64,000 nucleotides of DNA from SW10 sp965657795 (GTDB lineage Bacteria > Verrucomicrobiota > Verrucomicrobiia > Verrucomicrobiales > Akkermansiaceae), in assembly GCA_965657795.1 (NCBI GenBank), contig CBFHQJ010000003.1:62001-126000 (forward strand), read 5' to 3'. The position numbers and the translations under genes are program-made. Each line of letters opens with the position of its first letter. Position 1 is the stretch's first letter. Positions 19,138 to 26,272 of the stretch are shown piece by piece. A model generated the notes under the pieces. That model was given only the letters and a program-made list of their open reading frames with translations, ran no database searches and was not told the origin of the DNA.

Positions 19138-20571
19138 ATGAAACGTATTTTACTTTCACTCGCACTGACCAGTGGCGTTTACGCGCAGACGGCTCAGGAG
19201 AAAGCAGAGCAGGATCTTCGTCTTGCCCAGCAGCAGCTCCTGACGCTTCAAACGGAAATCACGAACGAGGCGGGGGACCTCATCAAAGAGGTCGAAACGA
19301 TCGATGACCAGGTCCTGGCTCAGACCAAGACTCTGGCCGACCTGCTCAAGGCCGAGGATGATGTCGCCGGAGAGCAGCGGCAGTTGAATAATGAGCTGGC
19401 CCGCCGAAAAGGGGAGTTTGAATACACTCTCTCAACGCTCAGGAGCTTTGGGAGCGGGTTGAAGGACCGGATTCATCCGGCTGAAAAGCAGTCTTTCGGA
19501 GTTGAGTTGGCCGGGCGTCAGAAGTTGGCGGACGGATCAAGCGATGATCTTATGAAGGAGATCCGGAACCGCTTGTTCCTGCTCCACATGTCGGCCGAGC
19601 GTCTGCAGAAGATTTCCGGAGGAGAGCGTTTTGAAGGAAGTGCTGTCACCGAGGGGAACGTCATCAAGGAGGGTAAATTCGCAGTGGCCGGTCCCCTGGG
19701 CTACTTCGCCTCCAACGATAACGAGGTTTTCGGTTTCACGGCGATTACGACTGCCGAGGGTGTTGATTATCCCAACCTGGCATTGGTCAAAGAAGGGGGA
19801 GAGCCCATTGCGGATCTCGTCAAAACGGGTTCCGCATTGGTTCCGGTCGATGCTTCGATGGGAAAGGCGATTCAAGTGGCACGGGTCAAGAAGTCGATTT
19901 CGGACTACGTTCAGGGTGGAGGTGTCGTTGGTTACGGAATCCTGGCCATCGGTCTCTTCGCTCTCCTGATCGCAATTTGGAAGGTGATCGAAATCAACCG
20001 CTTCCCGATCCCGAATCGCAAGAAGCTCAACCTCATCCTCGACGACCTCCTGTCGCACGATACCGATGCAGCTACCGCGAAGGCGAAACAGTTTAAAGGG
20101 CTCGGCGGTCAGATGGTGGAATCCGGAGTCACTTACTTCTACGATAAGCGCCGCATTCTGGAAGACGCCTTGCTTGAGAAGTTGGGAATGATCCAACCGC
20201 GACTTGAACGCTTTCTGCCCTTCCTAGCTCTGGTTGCCGCTGCCGCACCCATGATGGGGCTGCTTGGAACGGTTCTCGGAATTATGAAAACCTTTGCCAT
20301 GATGTCGGTTGGTGGTTCGGGCGATTCCAAGTCCTTCTCCGCCGGTATTAGTGAGGCTCTCATTACGACCGCGATGGGACTGATCGTGGCTATTCCGGTG
20401 ATCATCATTCATGGGATGCTCAAGAGTCTCGCAAAGTCCAAATTTGGTCAGGCCGAAGGGGTGGCTCTCTCCATCCTGAACGGCACCACTGAGCTCGATG
20501 AAGAGCCAAGCAAGGATTCGTCTGATGACGAGCCGGAAGATCTTGACGAAGCAGAACTTTCCCCAGCCTAA
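19138..20571 (+). CDS. TtpC-like MotA/TolQ/ExbB proton channel protein with periplasmic coiled coil
   Basis: A 477-residue protein, twice the size of a classical ExbB. It has a signal peptide (~1-17), a periplasmic coiled-coil/beta region (~18-255), then three membrane segments: ~265-285 (VGYGILAIGLFALLIAIWKV), ~363-385 (FLALVAAAAPMMGLLGTVLG) and ~415-435 (TTAMGLIVAIPVIIIHGML). The MGLLGTVxGM motif and AxPMMG region are those of the ExbB/TolQ channel. The C-terminal tail is acidic. In Vibrio the equivalent TtpC is needed, in addition to ExbB2/ExbD2, for TonB2 function; by analogy this protein should harness the proton gradient for the nearby receptor. Its stop overlaps the exbB start (TAATG). 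Confidence 0.9.
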   Translation: MKRILLSLALTSGVYAQTAQEKAEQDLRLAQQQLLTLQTEITNEAGDLIKEVETIDDQVLAQTKTLADLLKAEDDVAGEQRQLNNELARRKGEFEYTLSTLRSFGSGLKDRIHPAEKQSFGVELAGRQKLADGSSDDLMKEIRNRLFLLHMSAERLQKISGGERFEGSAVTEGNVIKEGKFAVAGPLGYFASNDNEVFGFTAITTAEGVDYPNLALVKEGGEPIADLVKTGSALVPVDASMGKAIQVARVKKSISDYVQGGGVVGYGILAIGLFALLIAIWKVIEINRFPIPNRKKLNLILDDLLSHDTDAATAKAKQFKGLGGQMVESGVTYFYDKRRILEDALLEKLGMIQPRLERFLPFLALVAAAAPMMGLLGTVLGIMKTFAMMSVGGSGDSKSFSAGISEALITTAMGLIVAIPVIIIHGMLKSLAKSKFGQAEGVALSILNGTTELDEEPSKDSSDDEPEDLDEAELSPA

Positions 20572-21176
20572 TGCTCGTTATCGGTAATCTCCAGGAAGTC
20601 GTCGACATCTTCACGGATGGCGGCACTGTCATGGCGGCTCTCGCCATCGTGGCCTTCCTTCTCTACACCACTGCGACGGCGTCCCTGTATTTTGTCTTCC
20701 GCGGAAACTTGAATCACAAACAGCAGGGCGAGTGGGCGAATTGGATCAATGATCCTGAAACCGCCGAAGGGCGGATTGGTGAAATCATCCGCTACGCCAT
20801 TCATGGAAAGAAGCTTTCGATCAAGCGCGTGCAGCGTCGATTTGACGAGATGCGCGAGATCCTTATCGCTTCGGTTGATCGGCGACTCATCATCATTACC
20901 ACCCTCGTGGCAGCGGCGCCCATGACGGGCTTGCTTGGCACGGTGGGTGGAATGCTGGACATGTTCGATGGTCTTGCCGCCGGGGGCGGAAAGCAGAGCA
21001 TGGGCCTCATCGCCTCGGGGATGAAGAAGGCTCTCTTCACCACCCTCACCGGACTCGTCATTGCTCTTCCGGGCATGTTCATGTCCCTCCTGGTGCGCGA
21101 GCGGCGTAACAAAATCGACACCACTTTGGCGCAGCTCCAGAGTATTATTGTCACTACAAAGTTCCGTAACGTATGA
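20571..21176 (+). CDS. exbB: Biopolymer transporter ExbB
   Basis: A 201-residue inner-membrane protein of classical ExbB/TolQ size. It has an N-terminal membrane segment (~17-38), a cytoplasmic loop, and two further segments containing VAAAPMTGLLGTVGGMLDMF (~108-130) and TTLTGLVIALPGMFMSLLV (~155-178), the signature of the proton channel. It forms the stator with ExbD to energise TonB. Translationally coupled: ATG overlaps the upstream stop (TAATG), and its own TGA overlaps the exbD start (ATGA). Confidence 0.93.
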   Translation: MLVIGNLQEVVDIFTDGGTVMAALAIVAFLLYTTATASLYFVFRGNLNHKQQGEWANWINDPETAEGRIGEIIRYAIHGKKLSIKRVQRRFDEMREILIASVDRRLIIITTLVAAAPMTGLLGTVGGMLDMFDGLAAGGGKQSMGLIASGMKKALFTTLTGLVIALPGMFMSLLVRERRNKIDTTLAQLQSIIVTTKFRNV

Positions 21177-21589
21177 GTCTAGTCCGTCGCAGTGGTTCCT
21201 CTTTCGGGGATGATGATGAGCCGAAACCCGATCTGTCTCCCATGATCGATTGTGTGTTCATTTTGTTGATCTTCTTCATTGTGACCACGGTTTTTCAAAA
21301 ACCTCCCGGTGTTGAGGTCACCCGTGCGCAAGCGAGCCTGGGTGCTCGTCTTGAAAAAAACTCCATTCTCATTGCGGTGACTGCTGAGAACAAAGTTTTC
21401 TATGGTGGTCAGGAGATTGGGGTGGGCGGAGTTCAGAACGTTGTGCGTCCCATGCTTTTGGAGGAAGAGGAAATGCCGGTGATTATCCAGGCCGATACCA
21501 ATGCCTTCCGTGGAGTCGTTTCCGAGGTCGAAAAGCAGTGCCTGATGGCCGGAGTGAAGAAGAGCAAACTTACCGCAGCCACCCAGTAA
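21173..21589 (+). CDS. exbD: Biopolymer transporter ExbD (first copy)
   Basis: 138 residues: a short cytoplasmic N-terminus, one membrane helix with the key acidic residue (DLSPMIDCVFILLIFFIVT; D26 equals the proton-carrying Asp of ExbD) and a periplasmic domain. Overlaps exbB by 4 bp. Its sister gene starts 2 bp after its stop; the membrane helix is almost identical between the two copies but the periplasmic halves differ. This suggests an ExbD heterodimer in the pore. Confidence 0.92.
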   Translation: MSLVRRSGSSFGDDDEPKPDLSPMIDCVFILLIFFIVTTVFQKPPGVEVTRAQASLGARLEKNSILIAVTAENKVFYGGQEIGVGGVQNVVRPMLLEEEEMPVIIQADTNAFRGVVSEVEKQCLMAGVKKSKLTAATQ

Positions 21590-21590
21590 A

Positions 21591-22007
21591 ATGCCCCTCG
21601 GAAAAGATAGATTTGAAATCGACGACAGCGATCCGGAACCGGATTTGTCGCCCATGATTGACTGCGTCTTCATTCTTTTGATCTTCTTCATCGTGACTGC
21701 GACCTTTGTCGAAGAAGACGGCTTTGTGGTGAATCGACCGGAGGATTCGGAGAGTGAAGCGCAAGCCAACGATGACCAGACGCTTGTTTTGGTGATTCGG
21801 AAGGATAGCCGAATTGTGCACGACGGGCGTGTCGTTCCGCTCAGTGCGGTTCCCGGAATTGTGGAGTCACAACTTCAGCGGGAGGAGCGCAGCCCCATCA
21901 TCATTCAAAGTCACTCCCAGTCGCGCAATGGCGTGACCTACGAAGTTCAAAACGCCTGCCTCGAAGGAGGCGCCAAGCCCACTAAAATCACCCTGACCGA
22001 CTCATGA
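21591..22007 (+). CDS. exbD: Biopolymer transporter ExbD (second copy)
   Basis: Also 138 residues, with the same membrane motif DLSPMIDCVFILLIFFIVT (Asp at residue 24) after an acidic N-terminus (DDSDPEPDLSP). The periplasmic domain (~45-138) carries IIIQSHSQSRNGVTYEVQNAC, comparable with IIQADTNAFRGVVSEVEKQC in the first copy, showing tandem duplication and divergence. Its stop overlaps the tonB start (ATGA), indicating translational coupling. Confidence 0.92.
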   Translation: MPLGKDRFEIDDSDPEPDLSPMIDCVFILLIFFIVTATFVEEDGFVVNRPEDSESEAQANDDQTLVLVIRKDSRIVHDGRVVPLSAVPGIVESQLQREERSPIIIQSHSQSRNGVTYEVQNACLEGGAKPTKITLTDS

Positions 22008-22669
22008 AGCCCCGCCACGTTTACCGGCCTCCACGGAGAAATCGCTTTCTCAGCACGGCCATCATTTTTGGAGGGGGAGGAATCCTGACGTTCATGGTCT
22101 TCTACTTCATTCCACTGATGCAAAGGTTGGAACAGGGATTGAATCCTCCCGAAGACGACTTGGTGGCAGCGGTCGCTCCGGAGCAGCCCGATGAATATGT
22201 CGAGCCCGAGCCGGACGAGCCTGACGAGCCTGAAGTCGAGGAGCCGGACATCGCCGAGGCCAATGAGGAGATCGATGTTGAACCCATGAATCTCGCCGAC
22301 CTTCAATTGGGCACCGGCGGACGCGTTCTTCTGAATGTCACTCCGGCAGTCGCTCTCGGAGGAGGGGGCGGAATGGAATCCACCGGAGTTGATTCCGATC
22401 CTGTCGTCAGTTCCAAGGCTCCACTCAGTGTGCCGGGTTCTGCCAGGAAAGCTCTTGAGAAGCGTGGAACGGTTCGCATTATTGTTTCCGGTTTGATCGA
22501 CGAGAAGGGCAAGCTGTTAGAGGCGAAAATCTCCAAAGGGTCCGGGATTCCAGCGCTCGATCAAGCCGCCGTGAAAGCGGTAAGAAAATACAAATTCAAA
22601 GCTGCCGTTCGGAATGGTCGTAAGGCCAAGGCCCGCATCAAAATTCCCTTCGAAGTTCGGGTTGGGTGA
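22004..22669 (+). CDS. tonB: Energy transducer TonB with acidic linker
   Basis: 221 residues. An N-terminal membrane anchor (~16-38) is followed by a linker rich in EP/DEP (~55-90), and a Gly-rich patch leads into the C-terminal TonB domain (~140-221, with GTVRIIVSGLIDEKGKL, ALDQAAVKAVRKYKFKAA and a final IPFEVRV strand). The linker is acidic only; the Lys-Pro part of the E. coli linker is absent. This may matter because the partner receptor also has an acidic N-terminal linker. TonB carries energy from ExbB/ExbD to outer-membrane receptors. Last gene of the coupled energiser operon; its stop codon overlaps PHO-box-like site 4. Confidence 0.92.
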   Translation: MKPRHVYRPPRRNRFLSTAIIFGGGGILTFMVFYFIPLMQRLEQGLNPPEDDLVAAVAPEQPDEYVEPEPDEPDEPEVEEPDIAEANEEIDVEPMNLADLQLGTGGRVLLNVTPAVALGGGGGMESTGVDSDPVVSSKAPLSVPGSARKALEKRGTVRIIVSGLIDEKGKLLEAKISKGSGIPALDQAAVKAVRKYKFKAAVRNGRKAKARIKIPFEVRVG

Positions 22670-22681
22670 CGGCTTCGTCAC
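22666..22681. promoter_or_regulatory. PHO-box-like motif, site 4 (GTGAC-N6-GTCAC)
   Basis: GTGAC at 22666-22670 (overlapping the tonB TGA) and GTCAC at 22677-22681, an 11-bp period with palindromic arms. It lies 51 bp before the TPR gene start, almost the same distance as sites 1 (55) and 3 (52), which argues for an operator at a fixed place relative to the promoter. Confidence 0.6.
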
Positions 22682-22732
22682 ACAACCAACCCTCTCAAAC
22701 GACCTCGCATTTCACACCATTTCTTCACGCAA

Positions 22733-24340
22733 ATGATTCTTCGTTCCCTTTGTCTTCTCGCCCTCGCTTTCCCATCGCTTTTTGCCCAGGCAGTGAAGGT
22801 CTCTCCCGAATGGTTCCAGACTCCTGAGTTTCGTAAGAAATTCGTCGGGAGCTATGGCTTCCTGCCCAAGGTTGAACCCAAGGTAGATCAGGAAGAGGCT
22901 ACCCTAATTGCTGAGCTCTCCGAAATCCTTTCCGCCCAGCGCTACAAGGAGGCAGAGACCCGGTTGTTATCGTTCATCAAGGAGCGGAAAAATCCGGTCG
23001 ATCCTGAAGTGGAGGCCAAGGATGTTTCCGCAGCCCTCGTTTTCACACTGGGGAATCTTTACTATCAAAACGGCCGAACCGATGATGCTGAATCGGCTTA
23101 CAAGACGGCCATCAAGCGTTTCCCGGAGTATCGTCGTGCGCACAAAAACCTGGCCCTTCTCTATGCACGCTCCGAGCGCATGAAACAGGCCAAGCCCCAC
23201 CTGATCAAAGCGATGGAGTTGGGGGACGCCGATCATTTAAGCTACGGTCTTCTGGGCCATGCGATGTTGGCCGAAGACAAGGCGCTCGCCGCCGAGGCTG
23301 CTTTTCGTCAGGCCTACCTTACGAATCCAAATGAAAAGGATTGGCAGGTTGGTTTGGTACAAGCCCTTCTCTCGAAAGAAGACTGGGCCCAGGCAGCCAG
23401 CATGATGCAGTCGCTCATTGATGATAATCCTGGCGATCCCGTAATGTGGAAGCAGCAGGCAAATTGCTACATCCAAATGGACGATTTCATGCGTGCGGCC
23501 GAGAACTTCGAGGTCTTGAGACTTAAGGAAATCGCAGATGAGGGCTCACTGAACACCCTTGGCGATATCTACTCAAGACAGGAGGAACCGCTGTTGGCTC
23601 TTGGCGCCTATTTGAGCGCCATTCGTATGAGCGAGGTGGTGGATGTTGACCGGACTCTCAAGTCAGCGGGCTATCTTTTACAATTGGAAGCGCCCAAGGA
23701 GGCCGCTGAATTGATGGTGACTTTACGTGCCAAAGCCGGAGCAGCCTTGAGTAAGGATCAGCAAGTAGCCGCCTTCGTTGTGGAGTCCGATATTGCCGAT
23801 GCCGATCAGCGTTACCAGGTGGCGGCGGATCTTTTGAAGCAAGCCTTGGTGGTGGATCCGGCCAGCGGTGAAAGTAAACTGAAGCTTGGTGAGATGTATT
23901 CCAAACTCGCAGAGGAAGCGACCGATGAGAAAAAGATCAAAGCATTGAAAGTCGAGGCGCGGACGGCCTTTGAATTAGCGACCGGAGACACCGATCCCAA
24001 AGTCGGCTACAAAGCAAACCTTCGCCTCGCGAGCATGCTTGTGAAAGCCCAGGACTACATCGATGCCCTTCCTCTGATCGAGGAAGCGATCCGCTTGAAG
24101 ACCGGTAGCAAGGAATCAATCGAGCAGTACAAGCGCCGGGTGGAACGCGCTGCCGCGCGACAGAAAGAAAAGGAAGAGCGTCTTGAGCAGAAGCGTCGGG
24201 AAACACGCGAGGCGATCGAGAAAGCTGACGAGGAAAAGAAGGCCGCTGAAGAAGAAAAGAAAGCCAAGGATTCCAAGAAGGCGAAAGAGGCTGCCGAAAA
24301 ATCAGGCGCTGAAGATGGCGAAAAGAAGGAAGAGGAGTAA
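22733..24340 (+). CDS. Secreted tetratricopeptide-repeat protein of the TonB locus
   Basis: 535 residues: signal peptide (~1-18, ending LFAQ), then tandem TPR helices (~95-470; clear units such as YYQNGRTDDAESAYKTAIKRFPEYRRAHKNL). A strongly charged Lys/Glu/Arg C-terminal coil (~470-535, runs of KEKEERLEQKRRE type) ends the protein. A periplasmic TPR protein closes the TonB2/TtpC clusters of Vibrio (TtpB-like position), so a role in TonB complex assembly or receptor coupling is plausible. The gene has its own PHO-box-like motif. Its stop overlaps the porin start (TAATG), so the two are translationally coupled. Confidence 0.87.
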   Translation: MILRSLCLLALAFPSLFAQAVKVSPEWFQTPEFRKKFVGSYGFLPKVEPKVDQEEATLIAELSEILSAQRYKEAETRLLSFIKERKNPVDPEVEAKDVSAALVFTLGNLYYQNGRTDDAESAYKTAIKRFPEYRRAHKNLALLYARSERMKQAKPHLIKAMELGDADHLSYGLLGHAMLAEDKALAAEAAFRQAYLTNPNEKDWQVGLVQALLSKEDWAQAASMMQSLIDDNPGDPVMWKQQANCYIQMDDFMRAAENFEVLRLKEIADEGSLNTLGDIYSRQEEPLLALGAYLSAIRMSEVVDVDRTLKSAGYLLQLEAPKEAAELMVTLRAKAGAALSKDQQVAAFVVESDIADADQRYQVAADLLKQALVVDPASGESKLKLGEMYSKLAEEATDEKKIKALKVEARTAFELATGDTDPKVGYKANLRLASMLVKAQDYIDALPLIEEAIRLKTGSKESIEQYKRRVERAAARQKEKEERLEQKRRETREAIEKADEEKKAAEEEKKAKDSKKAKEAAEKSGAEDGEKKEEE

Positions 24341-25578
24341 TGAAGGCCGGAATCTTGACAGCGTCTTGTGCCTTTGTTTTTCAGGCCGGGGCGAACGAAG
24401 CATTGAAGCTCCTCGAGCAGGAGGCGGACTCTGCCCAGAATGTCTTTGAACAGGCGGCTCGCGTGCCAACCTCCCGTAAGGCTCTCGAGGTGAAAGCTGA
24501 AAAGCTGGAGCCGCTGAACGTGAAATTCCCAACCCGTTGGCGGACCGAATTGTCTCCCAAGTTTCCAGTGGAAGTGGGTTCTCAAACGACCTTTGCCCCG
24601 CGTGGCTTATTCGAGTATCAGGTTTACGATCGTTCCCTCGGAAAAGGCACCAAATTGAGTCGCGCCCGCATTGGATTGGCCCTCCAGACTTACTACGGGA
24701 TCGAGATTTTAGCTGACGCACTTTTGTCAAGCTCGGGTAAATACGAAGGATGGGAGACCCTCCGCGCCAGCGTTCCCATTGGCGAAGAGATGCGTCTCAC
24801 CGGCGGTAAATTTCCTCCTCCCTTCTCGACGGAATACAGTCGCGACGCGGCCGTTCGTTGGTTCCCAACTCTCTCGCCACTTGCCGCACAAATGGCCCCG
24901 GCCAGCAGCCTCGGATTCATGTTCGAAGGCCGCGGCTCCAAGCTGGACTGGAAGCTCGGCTGGTTCGGCTCGGAGGTGGATCGCAGTATTCCTTCTCTCG
25001 ATGGAGACGGATATATTTTGGCGAGTATCGCAACTTCGAGAAATCGGGGAGGAGTCGAGGGCTCTCCGGAAGCCAACTACCAGCGCTGGCATCTCGATTA
25101 TATTTACAACATGGACAGTACGAGGAGCGAAAGTATCGCTCAAGGCTATCGGCACATGCTCTCTGCCGGGACCGAGTATAGCTCCGGGAGGTTTGATTTT
25201 TACACCGAGTTCCTGGCCGCGCGGGGTTCCAATAATACTGCTTACGGGGTCACGGCTGCAGGTCGTTACTGGCTTTTACAGGATGCGGTGAGTTTGGTCT
25301 CCCGATACCAGTATGCCCGCTCGCGCGACCCGGGTGGAATCTTCTCCTACTGGGGAATTCCGGACACGGGCTCCGATGCCATCTTCCCGACCGCCTTCCC
25401 TGAAGCCACAACTGCGGCTCAGTTGAGCTCATTTTATACGGGGGTAAATATTCACTTCGACGACGACAACCTCATCCTCGGAACCGGAGTGGAATATCGT
25501 TCGCTGTCCGAAGTGGGCGAGGACAACGAATCCTTCAGCTCCTGGGGATGGAACACTTTTGCCAGATACGCCTTTTAA
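24340..25578 (+). CDS. Porin of the phosphate-selective porin O/P type
   Basis: 412 residues with a short signal peptide, a ~60-residue N-terminal helical stretch and a beta-barrel of alternating strands to the C-terminal aromatic (FARYAF). The stretch GGKFPPPFSTEYSRDAAVRWFP and the following ASSLGFMFEGRGSKLDWKLGWFG resemble the OprP/OprO (Porin_O_P) family, where such barrels pass phosphate, polyphosphate or other anions. The similarity is from pattern recognition; substrate selectivity cannot be claimed. Together with the PHO-box-like motifs it is the main reason to suspect phosphate. Coupled to the TPR gene (TAATG overlap). Confidence 0.75.
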   Translation: MKAGILTASCAFVFQAGANEALKLLEQEADSAQNVFEQAARVPTSRKALEVKAEKLEPLNVKFPTRWRTELSPKFPVEVGSQTTFAPRGLFEYQVYDRSLGKGTKLSRARIGLALQTYYGIEILADALLSSSGKYEGWETLRASVPIGEEMRLTGGKFPPPFSTEYSRDAAVRWFPTLSPLAAQMAPASSLGFMFEGRGSKLDWKLGWFGSEVDRSIPSLDGDGYILASIATSRNRGGVEGSPEANYQRWHLDYIYNMDSTRSESIAQGYRHMLSAGTEYSSGRFDFYTEFLAARGSNNTAYGVTAAGRYWLLQDAVSLVSRYQYARSRDPGGIFSYWGIPDTGSDAIFPTAFPEATTAAQLSSFYTGVNIHFDDDNLILGTGVEYRSLSEVGEDNESFSSWGWNTFARYAF

Positions 25579-25591
25579 AACCACCAATATC

Positions 25592-26197
25592 ATGACGACC
25601 AAAAAATTCCTGATCACGGCCCTAACCGGTCTTTCTCTTCTTGTTCCGGCCTCGGCAGTTACAGTCGATACCGATTCCCTGGGCGCGGCCCTTAACGGAT
25701 GGCGTAAAAACCGCACCGCTTCTTACAGCATCGATAATCACGTCTATCTGACCCACAAGCCGACAGTGACTCCGAATCCGAGCGGTGGCGTTTTCGTTTC
25801 GACCCGGGTCGAGCACAAGCCCCGCTTTGGCAAGAAGCTTACTTCGTATATTGAGCTTAATTATAGCGCTGATGGCGCCCTTCAATCGGCCCAGATCCGG
25901 GTGATGTCAGGTGCCATGCGTTTGAATAGTGGATTGATTTCACGTCCGGCATTGAAGGCTCCGCCTGCCGAAGGTGAAGCGCCCGAGCTTGATCTCGAGC
26001 CCTGGCATTCTCCCACCACCAAGATGGTGAATGACCTTTTCACCTCACTTGATGCAGAGTTCGCAAAGCTTTCCAAACGGGATCAGGATGAGAAGAAGGA
26101 CGTCTTTAGCCGGGTTTTTGGCAAAGGATATCAAAGCGCAGATCTCGCAGCCGCTCTTCGTCACAACACGAATTTGCTCCTCGGTTACACCCGTTGA
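25592..26197 (+). CDS. Small secreted protein, paralogue of the gene at 53763
   Basis: 201 residues from ATG 25592. A start at 25559 would overlap the porin, and the later start gives a normal signal peptide ending VPASA. I do not recognise the family. It shares clear blocks with the protein at 53763-54395: a GW motif near the start, TPxPxGGxFVSxRxxH, a SxExxxxxxGxxxSA stretch, and ALxHxxNLL near the C-terminus. It contains a ~25-residue Pro/Glu linker in the middle that the paralogue lacks. Last gene of the TPR-porin unit, 13 bp after the porin, and followed by a terminator, so it is part of the uptake locus. Confidence 0.82.
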   Translation: MTTKKFLITALTGLSLLVPASAVTVDTDSLGAALNGWRKNRTASYSIDNHVYLTHKPTVTPNPSGGVFVSTRVEHKPRFGKKLTSYIELNYSADGALQSAQIRVMSGAMRLNSGLISRPALKAPPAEGEAPELDLEPWHSPTTKMVNDLFTSLDAEFAKLSKRDQDEKKDVFSRVFGKGYQSADLAAALRHNTNLLLGYTR

Positions 26198-26220
26198 GCA
26201 GGAAGAGAAATTTCCAAAAG

Positions 26221-26255
26221 AAAAGCTCCCACCCTAGCGGGTTGGGAGCTTTTTT
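26221..26255. terminator. Terminator between convergent genes
   Basis: A 14-bp stem with a single T bulge (26221-26234 with 26239-26253), a TAGC loop and six T residues (26250-26255). It lies between the convergent stop codons at 26197 (+) and 26273 (-); the A run on its left side could also serve the minus strand. Confidence 0.9.
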
Positions 26256-26272
26256 CGTGAATATGAAACAGG

